64,000 bases of DNA from Amia ocellicauda (Eukaryota > Chordata > Actinopteri > Amiiformes > Amiidae). The notes beneath the pieces are model-generated. The model saw nothing but the letters and a program-made list of their open reading frames with translations. It was not told where the DNA came from and searched no databases. A program made the position numbers and the translations under genes. Below, piece after piece: positions 39,546 through 53,400 of this stretch (within the stretch, counting starts at the first letter, position 1; each line of letters opens with the position of its first letter). The DNA lies in assembly GCF_036373705.1 (NCBI RefSeq), contig NC_089854.1, forward strand, positions 23,848,339 to 23,912,338, in the 5' to 3' direction.

Positions 39546-42500
39546 CTAGTGGATGAGTGGAGCAGATCGGTCATTGGTGACAGTTGGCTTGAGTCGGATG
39601 GTGGAGAAAGGATTCCTGCAAAGTGGGGGAGAACAAGTTAGTATTTGAAACATATGGTGTGGTAATGTGGTACCATAGATGCCCAATTACAGGAGGAGAG
39701 CAACGTTGTGTTGGATCAATAGGGTCTTCTTTAATTGTGACATGCCATTTAGTCTGGACAACAAATCGTTCTCTGATTCTACCATTTTGAACCTCTACTA
39801 ATACAACAATTGTAACTATATTTTTGTCAGAACATTAAGGCTACATTACAATAAATAATGTAATAAAAGGTATTTGTATTTCTGTGTGGCATATAATGGG
39901 CCCTTTGGTATTCAGTTAGATGGAAATTTTCAATCTTCCTGGAGACTTTATGATACATGCATACAGGGAAGCATACATGCATATCCTTTTGATCCAACAC
40001 AAGTGACGATTCTACTACCGGTTTAGGGTACCAGTCTCTCTCAGTAAGAGACAACAGTCAGAGAAGAGCTCCCAGTAGGACACACACACAGAACAAACTG
40101 AGAAGCAGCCCATGTTTTAGGAACAATGAAATAACCAAATGCCAGAGTGGGGGGAAAACAAAACTAAACAAAAAAACACAAATAAATGAAACTGCACAAA
40201 GATCGCAAAAGTTAGAAAATATATTGTTAGTATTTCATTGAAATTCATTGTACATCAATTTGAAGATGAAATCAATGTTTTGTTCTAAATTACTTCAGTC
40301 ACATATCCTCTCTCCTTTTCCATGATCATCTTTTATAACAAGCTTTTAAAATGATTATGTTATTATCTATGTTATGGTATTAAAATGTTATGGTATTATC
40401 TAGGTTTATGAGGACAGTTTCATGGTGTCATTAATGAATATGGTTTTATATACAACTCTGGAAAAAATTGAGACCACTCCAAGTTCAGAAATCAATGTTA
40501 AGTGGTCTCTTATTTTTTTCCAGAGCTGTACTGTACATAGGTTGATTTAGTTGGTAAAAGAAACGTATGGCTTATTATTTTCTTATTTTAAGTGTATAGG
40601 GAATTTAAGAATGAAGTGAATGATTGCTCTTAATTATAGGGACTTGCAACTAATGTTTTTCTGATTATTTGCAGATCCCTGTGACTCTTACAGAAAGTAG
40701 CGGTTGTGAAGGGACAGAAGCACCACCGAGACAGGACAATGATAGACTCGCCTCCACCTCCGCTCCCAGAGACGATACATTTAGAGACAGTGTGTCAATG
40801 GTGACAGAGCCATGCAGCAGAAGGCTGGGGAAAAACAGGGGGGGCCCCCAAGACACCCGATACCCCTTGCCCTCCCGAAGACAGCGAGCCAATAAGAGGG
40901 ACAGGTTGCGATTGCATAGGTGAGGGGTAACGAAAGCTTTCACTTACTGGAGTCCCAGCCTGCCGTGTCAGAACCTGGCAAAGTTAGAACATGAACTCAA
41001 ATGGAAATGTGGTCTTTTGACATGAACCTCATTCTGCATTAAGTTACATTACATTCCTGTGCCAAATCTCACTGGGTTTGATATTATCCATATAATAATA
41101 GTAATAAATAATATACCTACAGCAGTGTTGGCAAATGCATAGTAGCCATTAAATGTAGCATGGAAAAGCTTAAATACAGCTTTTAAAATGGGCAATTAAA
41201 TCAAGACTGACATAAGACAAGACTTAAGACTGTGGATATATAAACAAACTGACAGTTTTATAGCCCATCACTGTTGGAAAGATAATTGAATTATTTGGTG
41301 CTTACACATTTAAAATAATCAAACATGTATTTCAAATGTGTCAGTGTTTTATGAAAACCAGACAGTTATGCATCGGTTTTACATACACATTCACTTTTCA
41401 GTAAATAATGACCATCCATGTTGTATCTTATGTTGTAAGTCGCCCTGGCTAAGGGCGTCTGCCAAGAAATAAAACTTATGAATTATTTTATTTTTTTTCA
41501 TGACTGTAAACAAATCCCATCTTACCACTTCCATCAATACTGCAAAACATGAGCTACGTTTATTTAATTAATGGAACCTGTAAGAATTTACATTTTTGTT
41601 CAGATGGCTTTATTTTTCATTTTTGGAAATGGTTTCAAATCAAACAGGAAGAAAAATATTTCTTGTTTTATAAAGCAGCCCCACACAATCTCCACTACAT
41701 ATATATATTTCAATCCTCATATTCCTCAAGGCATAGCCAAAAGTTTGACCTTGATTTAACTAAATTGATATGATAGTATAGTGATGTATGAGTTTTGTGA
41801 ATACGAGAGACCAAAAGTAGAAGGTGGTAACTAATTAAGATTCAAAATAGCTATGAATGAAGAAATCCTGTAATTAGCTTAAAAAAAAACACATAAGCTG
41901 TGTTACCAATATCACATTTCCCAGTTTTAGAAAAGGAACAAAACATGAATATTTAAAGAGTGTGAAAATGACAACTTGGAATGGTAGTTTCTTCACAAGA
42001 GGCCTAGACCAGATCGAAACTTTGACATTAATGAACAGAAACATGACAGACTTTTACATTTTTATTAATACTTATTACAATTCAGGAGTTTGGACAACCC
42101 CAATAGACACATTTAGTAGACGGTAATAAGAGTTTATTTTGGCCTAGACTCGCTTAGCCAAGGAAACAATGACCAACAATTGGACCACCCCCCACCCCAC
42201 TAGGATGAATTAGCCAAGGAGCTGCTGCAAAGGTGGAGTTGGGGTGGAGGAGGGATGCCAAGCAATGAATGCGGAAGTCAGGGACGAGATTGGGGCTGTC
42301 CTCCTCCAAAACATCAGTTTAAACACCATTAGAAGAAACTATTCTTGGGTAGGGCAAAGTCTTGATTTGGTCTAGTTTTTATTTGAATGTTTGGAATTAC
42401 TAAGATCTACCAAGATGGTTTATATTCATACATTTCTCTAAGGGGTTGCATGTAATCATTGGTTTTGTGTGCATTGACATAACAATCACTATGTTCGTTT

Positions 42501-42704
42501 TTAGAGTTTCTCTAAGTTACTTTAAGTGTTCAATTTCCAAACATGCCCTCTATCCATGGGGCCAAATTTACTAGCAACCCCAAGAGATTGAAGTGTCCTT
42601 CTAAGGTACCTGTGAGTAACATCATTTTAAAAAATAAACACAAAATAAATAAGAAACCGATGGGGAAGGGAGAGTGGCAAGCAAGCAGGCATACAAACAA
42701 GCAC

Positions 42705-42743
<39 letters not shown>

Positions 42744-45700
42744 TACACTCATAGGGAACTCATGCAGTTCAGAAAGTGCCAGTGGATTACTGCACATCAG
42801 GACTGAAGGGAGGGGGAGGAAGGGATAAAATCACTGCTGTCTGCACTACACTCCCAACAGACACATGCAACAAGGCTACACACTGTGGTGGAGATCTTCC
42901 CAGCTCTCTGGGAAATGCAAGGCGACACCAAACGTGTGTCTTGAGGATGTGTGGGTGACAATATCTCAGCTTTATATTCCAAGTCCAAGTAAATGTAATC
43001 TATATAAAAAAGGATGATGTCTGGCTTGTAAGACAAAGCAAAAGTCAAACCATATTTCAGAAGAGACCTGGCATAAAAATGGAAATAAAAAAAATATATA
43101 GTTTATATAGATTAGTTTATTGGTTTGCATACAAAAACTACAACTTGGACTGCAAGTACTGTGTCAGCAATAAAGGCTGAAAGTCTTTTGTCTACAGTTT
43201 AAGATGAAGCCGACTTTCTCCACCCCTACCCCAAACAGCCATACAGAGACTGACTACATTCTACAGTTAAAGGAACCAAGCAACAGCTGTGGTTATTCGG
43301 GCTTGCACCCCCCCCATCTCCCCCACATCACCTAGCTTATGGCTGGTTGATTAATTGAGAGTAAAAACTTTTAAACAAAAGCATTTTAGTGCCCCCATGT
43401 GGACAATCATAGAATACAAACAAAGAAATTGCTGGGAAACCCTAACTAGAGATGCAAACCCACTATATACACACTATATTACCAAGTGTAATGTGACACC
43501 CATCCCTTAAGTGGTAATGGACTATACCAGCAGTCATGTGATGTACTGGTTAAGGCTCAATTAGGCAGGGTGGTATTTTGGCCAACCATGCCCTGCCACT
43601 GGAATCGTATCTCTACCAATGTGATCGAGCAATGCCATCAACTGGGCAAGGCACAGAAGCTCAAGGAGAATATAGAGCTGCCTGCTCAGTTCTGAGCTCA
43701 ATCCCACTGGGCAACTTTAACACTAACTGGAAAGGTGAAACAAAGGAGATGGCAAATCATGGTCTTAAGGCCTTTGCACACTGGATCCGATGATGCATCC
43801 GATTTTTACGTGCATGAAAAGGGGAAAAAAAAAGAATGAGGAGTGTGTGCATCCTTACAGACACAGAGTCTGTAACTGTTTTATGGTGGTAATGTGTACA
43901 TTTTGGATTAAATTCGATCCAATTCTATGTGCGTTAAAAAAGAAGACTGATGGAAAAGCTTATCCTCTGTGTGTCTAACCTACAATAAAGCAAATAAATA
44001 TAGACAGACAATGTATGGCAAGCTAGCGTGGAGGTGCTGGGCATGAATGGTTCCTACAATTCTGTTAGAAAGTGGTGAAGCACAGAAACAACAAAAATGT
44101 GACTTACATTATTTAGAAAGATTTGCACTTTCAAATAATGAGTTTAATGTTGAACCATGCACTCTGCTTTTGTCTCTTTATGGTGAGGTGTAGTTTTTAC
44201 GAGATACATTTTTTTTTTTTTTTTTTTTTTTAATATCACTGACATTGAGGGGGTAAAGAAACAGTGGCTTAGCTAGCGAGACACACCAGCACAAGAAGCG
44301 GGACAGGATGTGTACCTGGTTCAGTTTTAACGGATCCAATGTGCAATTTTGTTGACTGACAACTTTTTGGATGACGTACTACAAATGACTCATGGGATCC
44401 AGTGTGCAACAGCCTTTACTGCACTAGAAACGACACCGTGGCAGGAACAGCTCAGGATTCCTCTGAGCATCCATCGATCCATCTCTCAATCGGTCGTGAC
44501 ACTAATGAAGACAAAACATGGGTCCACACCCTATTACTTAGATTGTGGCTTGCGATTTCAGTACTGTTGTCCCAATGTAAATTGGTAATATAGTATATAT
44601 ATTAAAAAAAAACAAAAAAAAAAAAAAAAAAAACAACTTGCTGTTTCCAAGACTGATCTGAAGAAATTTCATGTTTTCCTTTCTGAGAGTATAAAGTCAC
44701 CATACATTTTAAAATTTAAAAGTTTATTACACAGTTTTGGTGTCCCCCAAGGCATGCATTTTTTTTAATGATCACTTTAAAATTTATATTCCAAATAGTT
44801 GGTTTTTTTGCCTTTGTTTTTTTATTATTCTCTTTCCACAAAGGAGTGCCTTCATAAAAATACAACAGAAAAATATATTTCAAATATATTTTTGTCAACG
44901 GGGTCTCGGAGTGACATTCTGAACACTGACGCCATACCTTCAGCTTATTTTAGTGGAGAAAGAAGAAGCATTGGCAGCTCCCAGCCGTTCCCATTCTACC
45001 GCTTTTGTCTCTAAATTTATCAAAACAGAGATTGAGAAGATTGACATTGTTTAAGGAAGACTTCAGTTCAACCACAGAGATAAAGGAGTTAAAAATTTGA
45101 TCAAAGATGGGAAGAGTCTTGAAGAGGATCGATTGTGAACACTGTATGGATTTTTACCTGAAGTCCACGCCTACCTTTTGAAGGGTACATCCATCGTTTT
45201 TAATTTTGAGACCGGGGCGTGTAACGTTGTGATTAATATTCAGAGCCATTACAGAATCAGACATGCAACTGTACAGCTAATAAATTTAAGGACTTAAACA
45301 TTAATTCTCAATAGTTTTTGTAGACTAATAATCTTGTTGACAAGTAGGTACTTTTCCAGGAGCATTTTCTTTATAAAATCATGTCTGGAAAGTAGTTACA
45401 TTTTAGGATTCTCAAGTTTAATTGAAACATCTTTCAGTTTGTTTTGGTAAGAAAAGCATACCTGCAGCAAAAAAAAAAAAAAAAAACTGTTCCTACATGC
45501 CAGCCCCTGGGAGCAAGGAACGATCAGAAAAAGGAGTGGAACGAAAAAATAAAAATAAAACCACATGCCCTTTAATACACTACAAATGTCATAGTATGCT
45601 AATGTGTGAAATTATGCAGAAGGTTTTGGAAGACAACAGACTAGCACTGCAGGTAAGTATTTATATAATACCACAAGGAGAGGTTTTGCAGAGAAGGTTT

Positions 45701-47273
45701 ATTAGAGAGGATTCACTGTAAGCACTGTAAATCCTTGTCTACCGGGCAGAGGGGGAGGTGGAAAGAGGGGGATGAGGTATTGCATAAAGACAGGCAGAGC
45801 TGTTGCGATCGTGGGGTAAATGTCAGACTTTGGGGTGTATCCTACTTCCTTTTAGACTCTGTAACCCTGAAGTCCAGCACACAATTAAGCCAGCTATTAA
45901 ATATCAGGACTGCTTCACAAAAAACAGCCAGTCTTTTTCTTCCATGATCATTTCTTTTAATAAACCTCTCTTTATTTTTTTACTCTTCTTTACAAAGAAA
46001 CATCATAAGGCTGAATGAAATAGGAGACTTTGACAATAGGCTTTTCATCATCATAATTACAAAAAACACTCCCTTTCAAGATAGTGTAATTGCTACTTGA
46101 ATTTCATACTCAGTCATTTTCAACTTGGTAAAAAAAATAAAAAAAATCACTTTCTGTACCGTGAATGAGAGGGGTGTGACACTGAATTAATGGTCTGCCA
46201 TGCTCAAGGCAATAGGCCAATGCATTGTATATTGCCTTGCACTGTTGTAAGTCTATATTGCACAAAAAAAAAGGAAAAAGCTGCCCAGGTGAGCGACTAA
46301 ATAGGTAGAGGTTATACATCTCCTGGGCAAAGAGAACACAGGTTCAAAAAGAGGCCCAATCATCGAGCAAGCAACCTCCCAATTTGATTTTTTTAATGAA
46401 TCAAAACAGTGGACCACTCTTAAGAAATATCCAAATCCTCATGGTCCTCCAGAAAGGCAAGACTTAAATTATAATACACTTTACACTGCTATTTACAAAG
46501 AGGCACTGGTTAGGAATACTGGCCCAACAGAGAAAGCTGAGGTATGTACAGGTACCGGTTCACTCTCTTTCATGCATGCATGGCATCCCTACATCACTCA
46601 GTGGGTTTCAACATCACACACCTCTGGGGAGAAGGGATTGATTTCTAGATCAGTCTTGTGTGGGAGTTTGTATGGAAGTCAGAGCCGCACAGGCAACAGA
46701 ACAGTCTGCTGATAAAGTGAACTGGAGTAACCCCCCGACAAGAATATGGATGGTAAACAGGAAGTCAATACAAGATTTGAAAAATAAATTAAAAAATAAA
46801 TAAATACATTTGAGTACTCTAGCAACTTTTTTGCTTTAATTAGAATTGATTTTGAAGGAGTGATGCAGTTTTAGTATTGAACCTCCCCTCCTTCTTCTGC
46901 AAATATTACTTGAACCCTAAACAAGACTACTGATTCTGCTACACATTCACATACTGTATCCATTTTTTTGTTGTTGTGTCTGATGTAGTCTTATTGAACA
47001 TGACATTGTAGGTTTAATTTAGCTACAATAACACATTTAGTTTGTATTTGATAATGCATGTACATTTTATTCAATCCTGTAGGGAATATATGTAAGGAGT
47101 GCAAAGCTTTCTCCTTTTGCCTCATTTTGATTATTTTAAATCACCTTGGCTAGAGTACTCAAGCAGCACTGTCTGCTCATCACACCTGAATTCACTCCTG
47201 ATGCAATAGTATGTTTTGCACGTTTCCCCATTGGTTAGCATCTAGCACTGATTACATTACTCAATTGTTTCAG

Positions 47274-47359
<86 letters not shown>

Positions 47360-47403
47360 TTTATTCATGAAAACTTTTACATTTCGGCAAAACCCTTGAG
47401 CTG

Positions 47404-47434
<31 letters not shown>

Positions 47435-50400
47435 ACAAGAAAGTCATATATAAATCCATGTACATGCATGAAAGACAAGCAATTAATACAATTTTCTTCA
47501 GAGTAGTCCATTGAAATTATTTCATTAAAAAAAAAAAAAAAAAAGTCCACCGGCCACCAGCCAAACCGTCTGGTCATGTTCTGGCTCCCGCCCCACCAGG
47601 CCACGCTAACGGTAACGCAGCTAAAGAGACCGCAGGACGACGGGAGGAAGGAAGAAAGCGAAGAGGGAGAAAGGATTGTGGAGAAGGGAGGGGCGGGGCG
47701 GGGGGGTCGTGCCTGTCCTATTCAGGGCTGTGTGTTTCTCTGAGTCTGTTTTGTCCTCACACTGTCGAAATCAATTTGCCATCGGAACTGTGGAACAAAG
47801 AAAGGAAGAAACTGCCAGGTCTGACTCGCTGGGCAAAGTGCAAGCAGCAACCGCCACGAGGGGGTGGTCTCACCCTGAACCTTCAGCACAGCCCCTTTTA
47901 GGTAGATTCAGGCCAATCCCGCCCCACCCCCCACCTTGAAAATAGAAAAGCCTGAGCTACCAAGTTTCATTTTTTTTTCCCCATTAGGAGCAGTCCTTAC
48001 TGTTCTCACTATTTTAACCTGCAATTTACATATATACAACAGTCTACAGGGTATGATGCGTGTGATAATTCACATCTTGTGCCATTGGAATTTACCGAAT
48101 GGAGGGCAGGACATCAATTTACCAACCCTGTTTTACAAAGCTATGGGTTTCGATTATTATTGACCATCAGAGGACCCAAGGAATTTAATAATTTTATGCA
48201 GTGTAATTTCAAAGATCCTTGGAGAGAGAGGGCGAGAAAGGGGGGGGGGGGGGGAAAAGCTACTGGAGAAACCAATCTAAGCAATCTCACTAGCCAGAAC
48301 TAGCTCAGATGTGATGCATGGATGACATGTTGCAGGAGTAAAGACCAGACTTAAGGTGTGCTAGTCATTACAGCACTAGAGGGCACCACCATACTCGTGC
48401 CAGTGACAAGGACCAAAGTGTATACCCTGGAAGCTGTTGTGCTACAGGAATCCACCGTCTTCTTTTCAATGAACCTCTTTCACATTCCCCCTCAGATCAT
48501 GACTTAACAACGGGGATCAAGCCAACATTCCCACCTCACAGACCTCTCTCATTCAGACAGGAAGGGACACAGGGGTAATACAGATTCCATCAACTAGTCT
48601 CTAGGCATGTGACCCAGATAATGCTTCAACGTCATTTTCATTCTCAAATCTCATTTCGATTTTTTTCTGCAGAGGCACACGTGCTTCTATCAAATCAGCC
48701 TCTGTATGAACTCAGAACTACAGATCAACAGTATGTGAAGGTGTGAATATAGGTACATCTAGGTTTGGATTGGAATTCAGTTTAAGATTAGAAAAATATT
48801 AAAAGTTAAAGGGAAGAAGAAAACCAGAGAATAGTTCTGAGAAGCAGTGCTGTACACAACACTACAGCTTCAAAATGTTAACTTTCTTGAAATAAATAAT
48901 ATAGAACCAAGAGCTATGAGCTACGTTGTGGACCAATCTCTTGGCTAAATATAGGTTATACTAATCAAGCAGGAGGATTGGCCTCAGTAAGAAAGTTTCC
49001 TACAGGTGTCTGTTAGTCATTATCTGGTGACATATGCCTCGAGTAATGATCAATACAAGACAGATCATTTGAAACGTCTTATTTCACAGTAAAGCGCGCA
49101 ACCTGGCCTTCTCTGCTGAAAAGCTAATTCACATTTACTAAGTTTACATTTAAACTCAACTGATCTCGTCTGCTTTCAGAGGTGTGGCTTTGTTTTGGTG
49201 AAACCATCCTCTTCTAGCAGAAGATGGTGACACTGATTTTGCAAAATCTCCTCCTCACTAACAGCTCCTGTTTTATAGAATCTAACCATGCCCCCCCTAC
49301 TCTGTATGACCCTCTACCTTTCTTTACAGATGAACAATTAATGATGGACACATTTCTGTGAAACACACACAAAACTGTTTCTGTGGAAGGTGAAATAGAC
49401 TCTTACCTGGTAGGAAACCGTGCCTCATAATCCTCAATCCCCTGTTGCTAAAGAAGGGAAAGAGAAAATAGAAAGTCAATACAAAAATGTTGATTTTTAA
49501 ATTACAATAGATAACATTGAAAGTCTATTGAAATGCTACTACTACCAGTAATAATGATTATGACGATGATGATAATAAAAATAATAATAATAAAACTACA
49601 ACAAGAGCTCTAAATTTCCATCAGATGAATTCACACCAAATACAGTAAAGGTCAGCCTAGCTGGGCATCTCGGAGCGACAGTGAGCTTCAGGTGGATGTG
49701 GAGAGACGGTCACGGCTACACTAGTGTGACCCTAACTGTGGCTGCGGCAGTGTATGGAGGAGGTCCAGCCACCGTGGAGATGACTGACAGCTGTTCACAA
49801 AGCCCTCCCGTGCTCCCTGTGGGGCCTGCTGACACTAGTGCTTTGGCAAGAAACTGCCCCCCTTTCAGTTTCAGTAAACGAGAGGAAGAACAACTAATAT
49901 ATTCATACACACACACACACACAAATAAATATAAATATACACACACACAATCCAATGACACACACATTCTCATTCAAAATACCTTGCAAGGGGAAATGTG
50001 ATTCAAGAGATTTAACCAAGAAATCTAAGATGGCCTCATTTCTTTTGAGCAGCATATTAAACAAGCCAGTATCCTGCTCTCTCTTCCTGCCATCCACCCC
50101 AGTCATTTCCAGCTGTCGTGTGCACATTAGAGATGGGTATAATACGAGCTCGGGCTGCCCGGTCTGTCTTGTGCTCCAAGAACCGGGAGCGTCCAAATGG
50201 GGTACGGCGCCGTCATATAAAATCAGGGTTTTGCAGCTTGGACTCAATAGACTGCTCAGGCTGCGAGGCGCGAAGATGGTGTAAGAATAATTTGTTACAT
50301 CGGTGATTCTTTCAATTACGGATTATGGGAGACTCAATTTATCGCTCTGCATCCTCTCAGGCTGCAAGGAGGCTTGATGTGTTGTAATAAAGCTGCCAGT

Positions 50401-53400
50401 TTCACTTTGTCACCGACGGCGGGTGAAACAATGAGATGGCGTGCCAGCGGTGTATGGAGAGCACAATCTCATTTTGTCAGCTAATCCCAACGCGACCGCA
50501 CTCCGATCTTCCTAGTGTCTCGAGCCTGCTTAACTGATGTTTGATCCTCCTTTGTTTGCAAGGTGTGTGTGTGTGTGTGTGTGTGTGTATTTCAAGCAGC
50601 ACATCCTAGATCTGCGTCTCAGTACAGGCCTGTCTGCAGCTTCTTGACTTCCAGGTCTCATTCGGAAACGTGCACAGGAGCCCAGTTAACTGTGGCCGAG
50701 TCTCGGCCACACTGCAATCAGTTGACAATGCTGGTGTAAAGCAGCTTTTCCAACCAAAGGTGAGCCTCGATCTATACCTCTGCCTTCAAGCCCTCATTTT
50801 CTAGATCAATGAACTCAAATGAGTCGTCCAGTATCCGTCTCTCTCTCTCACAGAGACTTGAAACACTATTGATTGTTGCGATATACGATTTACAGATTAG
50901 GTGTTGAAAGGACTTCGCAATCGCAATCCAACAGTAGTAACACGAGGGGGAGATTAATGCCTGAAAAGATGTCCGCAAGGTGTGCATGCATTATGGTTTT
51001 ACAAATCACAATCCTATAGACTAATAAAGGGCAGTTCTTGGCAAAGAGATGGCTTGCATAGGTACAGGGGATGGGGAATTACAATAGATCACCAATTTGT
51101 GGGGCACAAAGGAGTGCCTTTTTGGAGGAAGCTGGGAAGAGGACCAGGATGGAACTGTACCTGAGTGAAGACAGGCACTGCCACGCTGTAGGGGCGAGGC
51201 CTACTGTGGCCAGCACTCTGTGCCAGAAGACGAGAGGTCATCCCATAGTCCGGCGGGGGCAGAGAGAGGTCATCGCGCTCCAGGAGGTTGCCCGTGCTGC
51301 TGCTCTTGCCATGATGCAGGCTGTCAGGGGACACAGAGGCATGCCTTAGCCCAGGCAGCTCAAGTCTACAGGACACTACAGAAATATTTCAGCCTGAATT
51401 CTCAGAGTGAAAGATCAGGTCCTGTGCGTTTCTATGGACATTGCCAGGGTAAGGAACAAGCATTGTGGAGAGTAATTAAAGGTGGCAGCTGCACCTCTGC
51501 TTGCCACGTTACATTGACAGCAGCATCAATATTTGCTATGCAAAGTGCTCTGAAAAGAAAGGTGCTCAATTTCACAAATGCAAACTTTGTTATACACTCA
51601 CCTAAAGGATTATTAGGAACACCATACTAATACTGTGTTTGACCCCCTTTCGCCTTCAGAACTGCCTTAATTCTACGTGGCATTGATTCAACAAGGTGCT
51701 GAAAGCATTCTTTAGAAATGTTGGCCCATATTGATAGGATAGCATCTTGCAGTTGATGGAGATTTGTGGGATGCACATCCAGGGCACGAAGCTCCCGTTC
51801 CACCACATCCCAAAGATGCTCTATTGGGTTGAGATCTGGTGACTGTGGGGGCCAGTTTAGTACAGTGAACTCATTGTCATGTTCAAGAAACCAATTTGAA
51901 ATGATTCGACCTTTGTGACATGGTGCATTATCCTGCTGGAAGTAGCCATCAGAGGATGGGTACATGGTGGTCATAAAGGGATGGACATGGTCAGAAACAA
52001 TGCTCAGGTAGGCCGTGGCATTTAAATGATGCCCAATTGGCACTAAGGGGCCTAACGTGTGCCAAGAAAACATCCCCCACACCATTACACCACCACCACC
52101 AGCCTGCACAGTGGTAACAAGGCATGATGGATCCATGTTCTCATTCTGTTTATGTCAAATTCTGACTCTACCATCTGAATGTCTCAACAGAAATCGAGAC
52201 TCATCAGACCAGGCAACATTTTTCCAGTCTTCAACTGTCCAATTTTGGTGAGCTTGTGCAAATTGTAGCCTCTTTTTCCTATTTGTAGTGGAGATGAGTG
52301 GTACCCGGTGGGGTCTTCTGCTGTTGTAGCCCATCCGCCTCAAGGTTGTACATGTTGTGGCTTCACAAATGCTTTGCTGCATACCTCGGTTGTAACGAGT
52401 GGTTATTTCAGTCAAAGTTGCTCTTCTATCAGCTTGAATCAGTCGGCCCATTCTCCTCTGACCTCTAGCATCAACAAGGCATTTTCGCCCACAGGACTGC
52501 CGCATACTGGATGTTTTTCCCTTTTCACACCATTCTTTGTAAACCCTAGAAATGGTTGTGCGTGAAAATCCCAGTAACTGAGCAGATTGTGAAATACTCA
52601 GACCAGTCCGTCTGGCACCAACAACCATGCCACGCTCAAAATTGCTTAAATCACCTTTCTTTCCCATTCAGACATTCAGTTTGGAGTTCAGGAGATTGTC
52701 TTGACCAGGACCACACCCCTAAATGCATTGAAGCAACTGCCATGTGATTGGTTGGTTAGATAATTGCATTAATGAGAAATTGAACAGGTGTTCCTAATAA
52801 TCCTTTAGGTGAGTGTATTTCATGAGCATGCGCAGTTCACCCTACAACACATATGAAAACCCTGTGACCCCATACAGATAATTTTTTATTCCAAATCAAG
52901 AGCGCAACCGTTATGGAGATTTTTGTGTTTGCACAAGCAAAACAGATATGCTATTGGAAGGGCCAGCCACCTTGCCACTTCATCTTTAGAAAACTAATCT
53001 ATAAAATCTATGGAAAATCTGCTTTGCATTTTGGACACAGCATCTAAATTTGCTTATAAGATAACCTCACATAGGATAACAAATGCATACACACTTACTT
53101 CACACGCAGCTTGTCGGCCTCACTGTCTGGTATGACTCGGGTGTAAGAGAAGGGGAACCAGCCACGCCTATTAACAAAAGGAACAAATTTAGTGAACAGG
53201 CTAATGAAGCAGAACACAGATTAAGAGGTTTATTGCACAGCAGTTCCAGCACCAGCTGACATTTGGTCCATGCAGTCAGAAATCTGCATCTGCACTGGGA
53301 CAAGAGTCAGACAGCAGTGTGAACCCTCTGCTCAGTGACTGGGTGTACAGCACTGGGCACTCACAACTTATTCTTTTCATTCTCGCCGTAGTGCCAGCCG

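Larger units (their letters stand above)
39616..49406 (-). other. BAIAP2: BAIAP2 last intron (9.8 kb)
   Basis: Bounded by a GT donor after 49407 and the CTTTGCAG acceptor before 39615 (reverse strand). It contains an 80-bp foldback, a SINE tail, (CA)n/(TA)n tracts, and poly(A) and poly(T) runs. Alternative terminal exons are known for mammalian BAIAP2 in this position; none was convincingly recognised. A GC-rich patch lies at about 47550-47940. Confidence 0.6.

Noticed and set aside
49681-50001. 106-codon plus-strand frame
   Set aside because: It runs through a CA repeat and lacks similarity to any family; it lies in a BAIAP2 intron.
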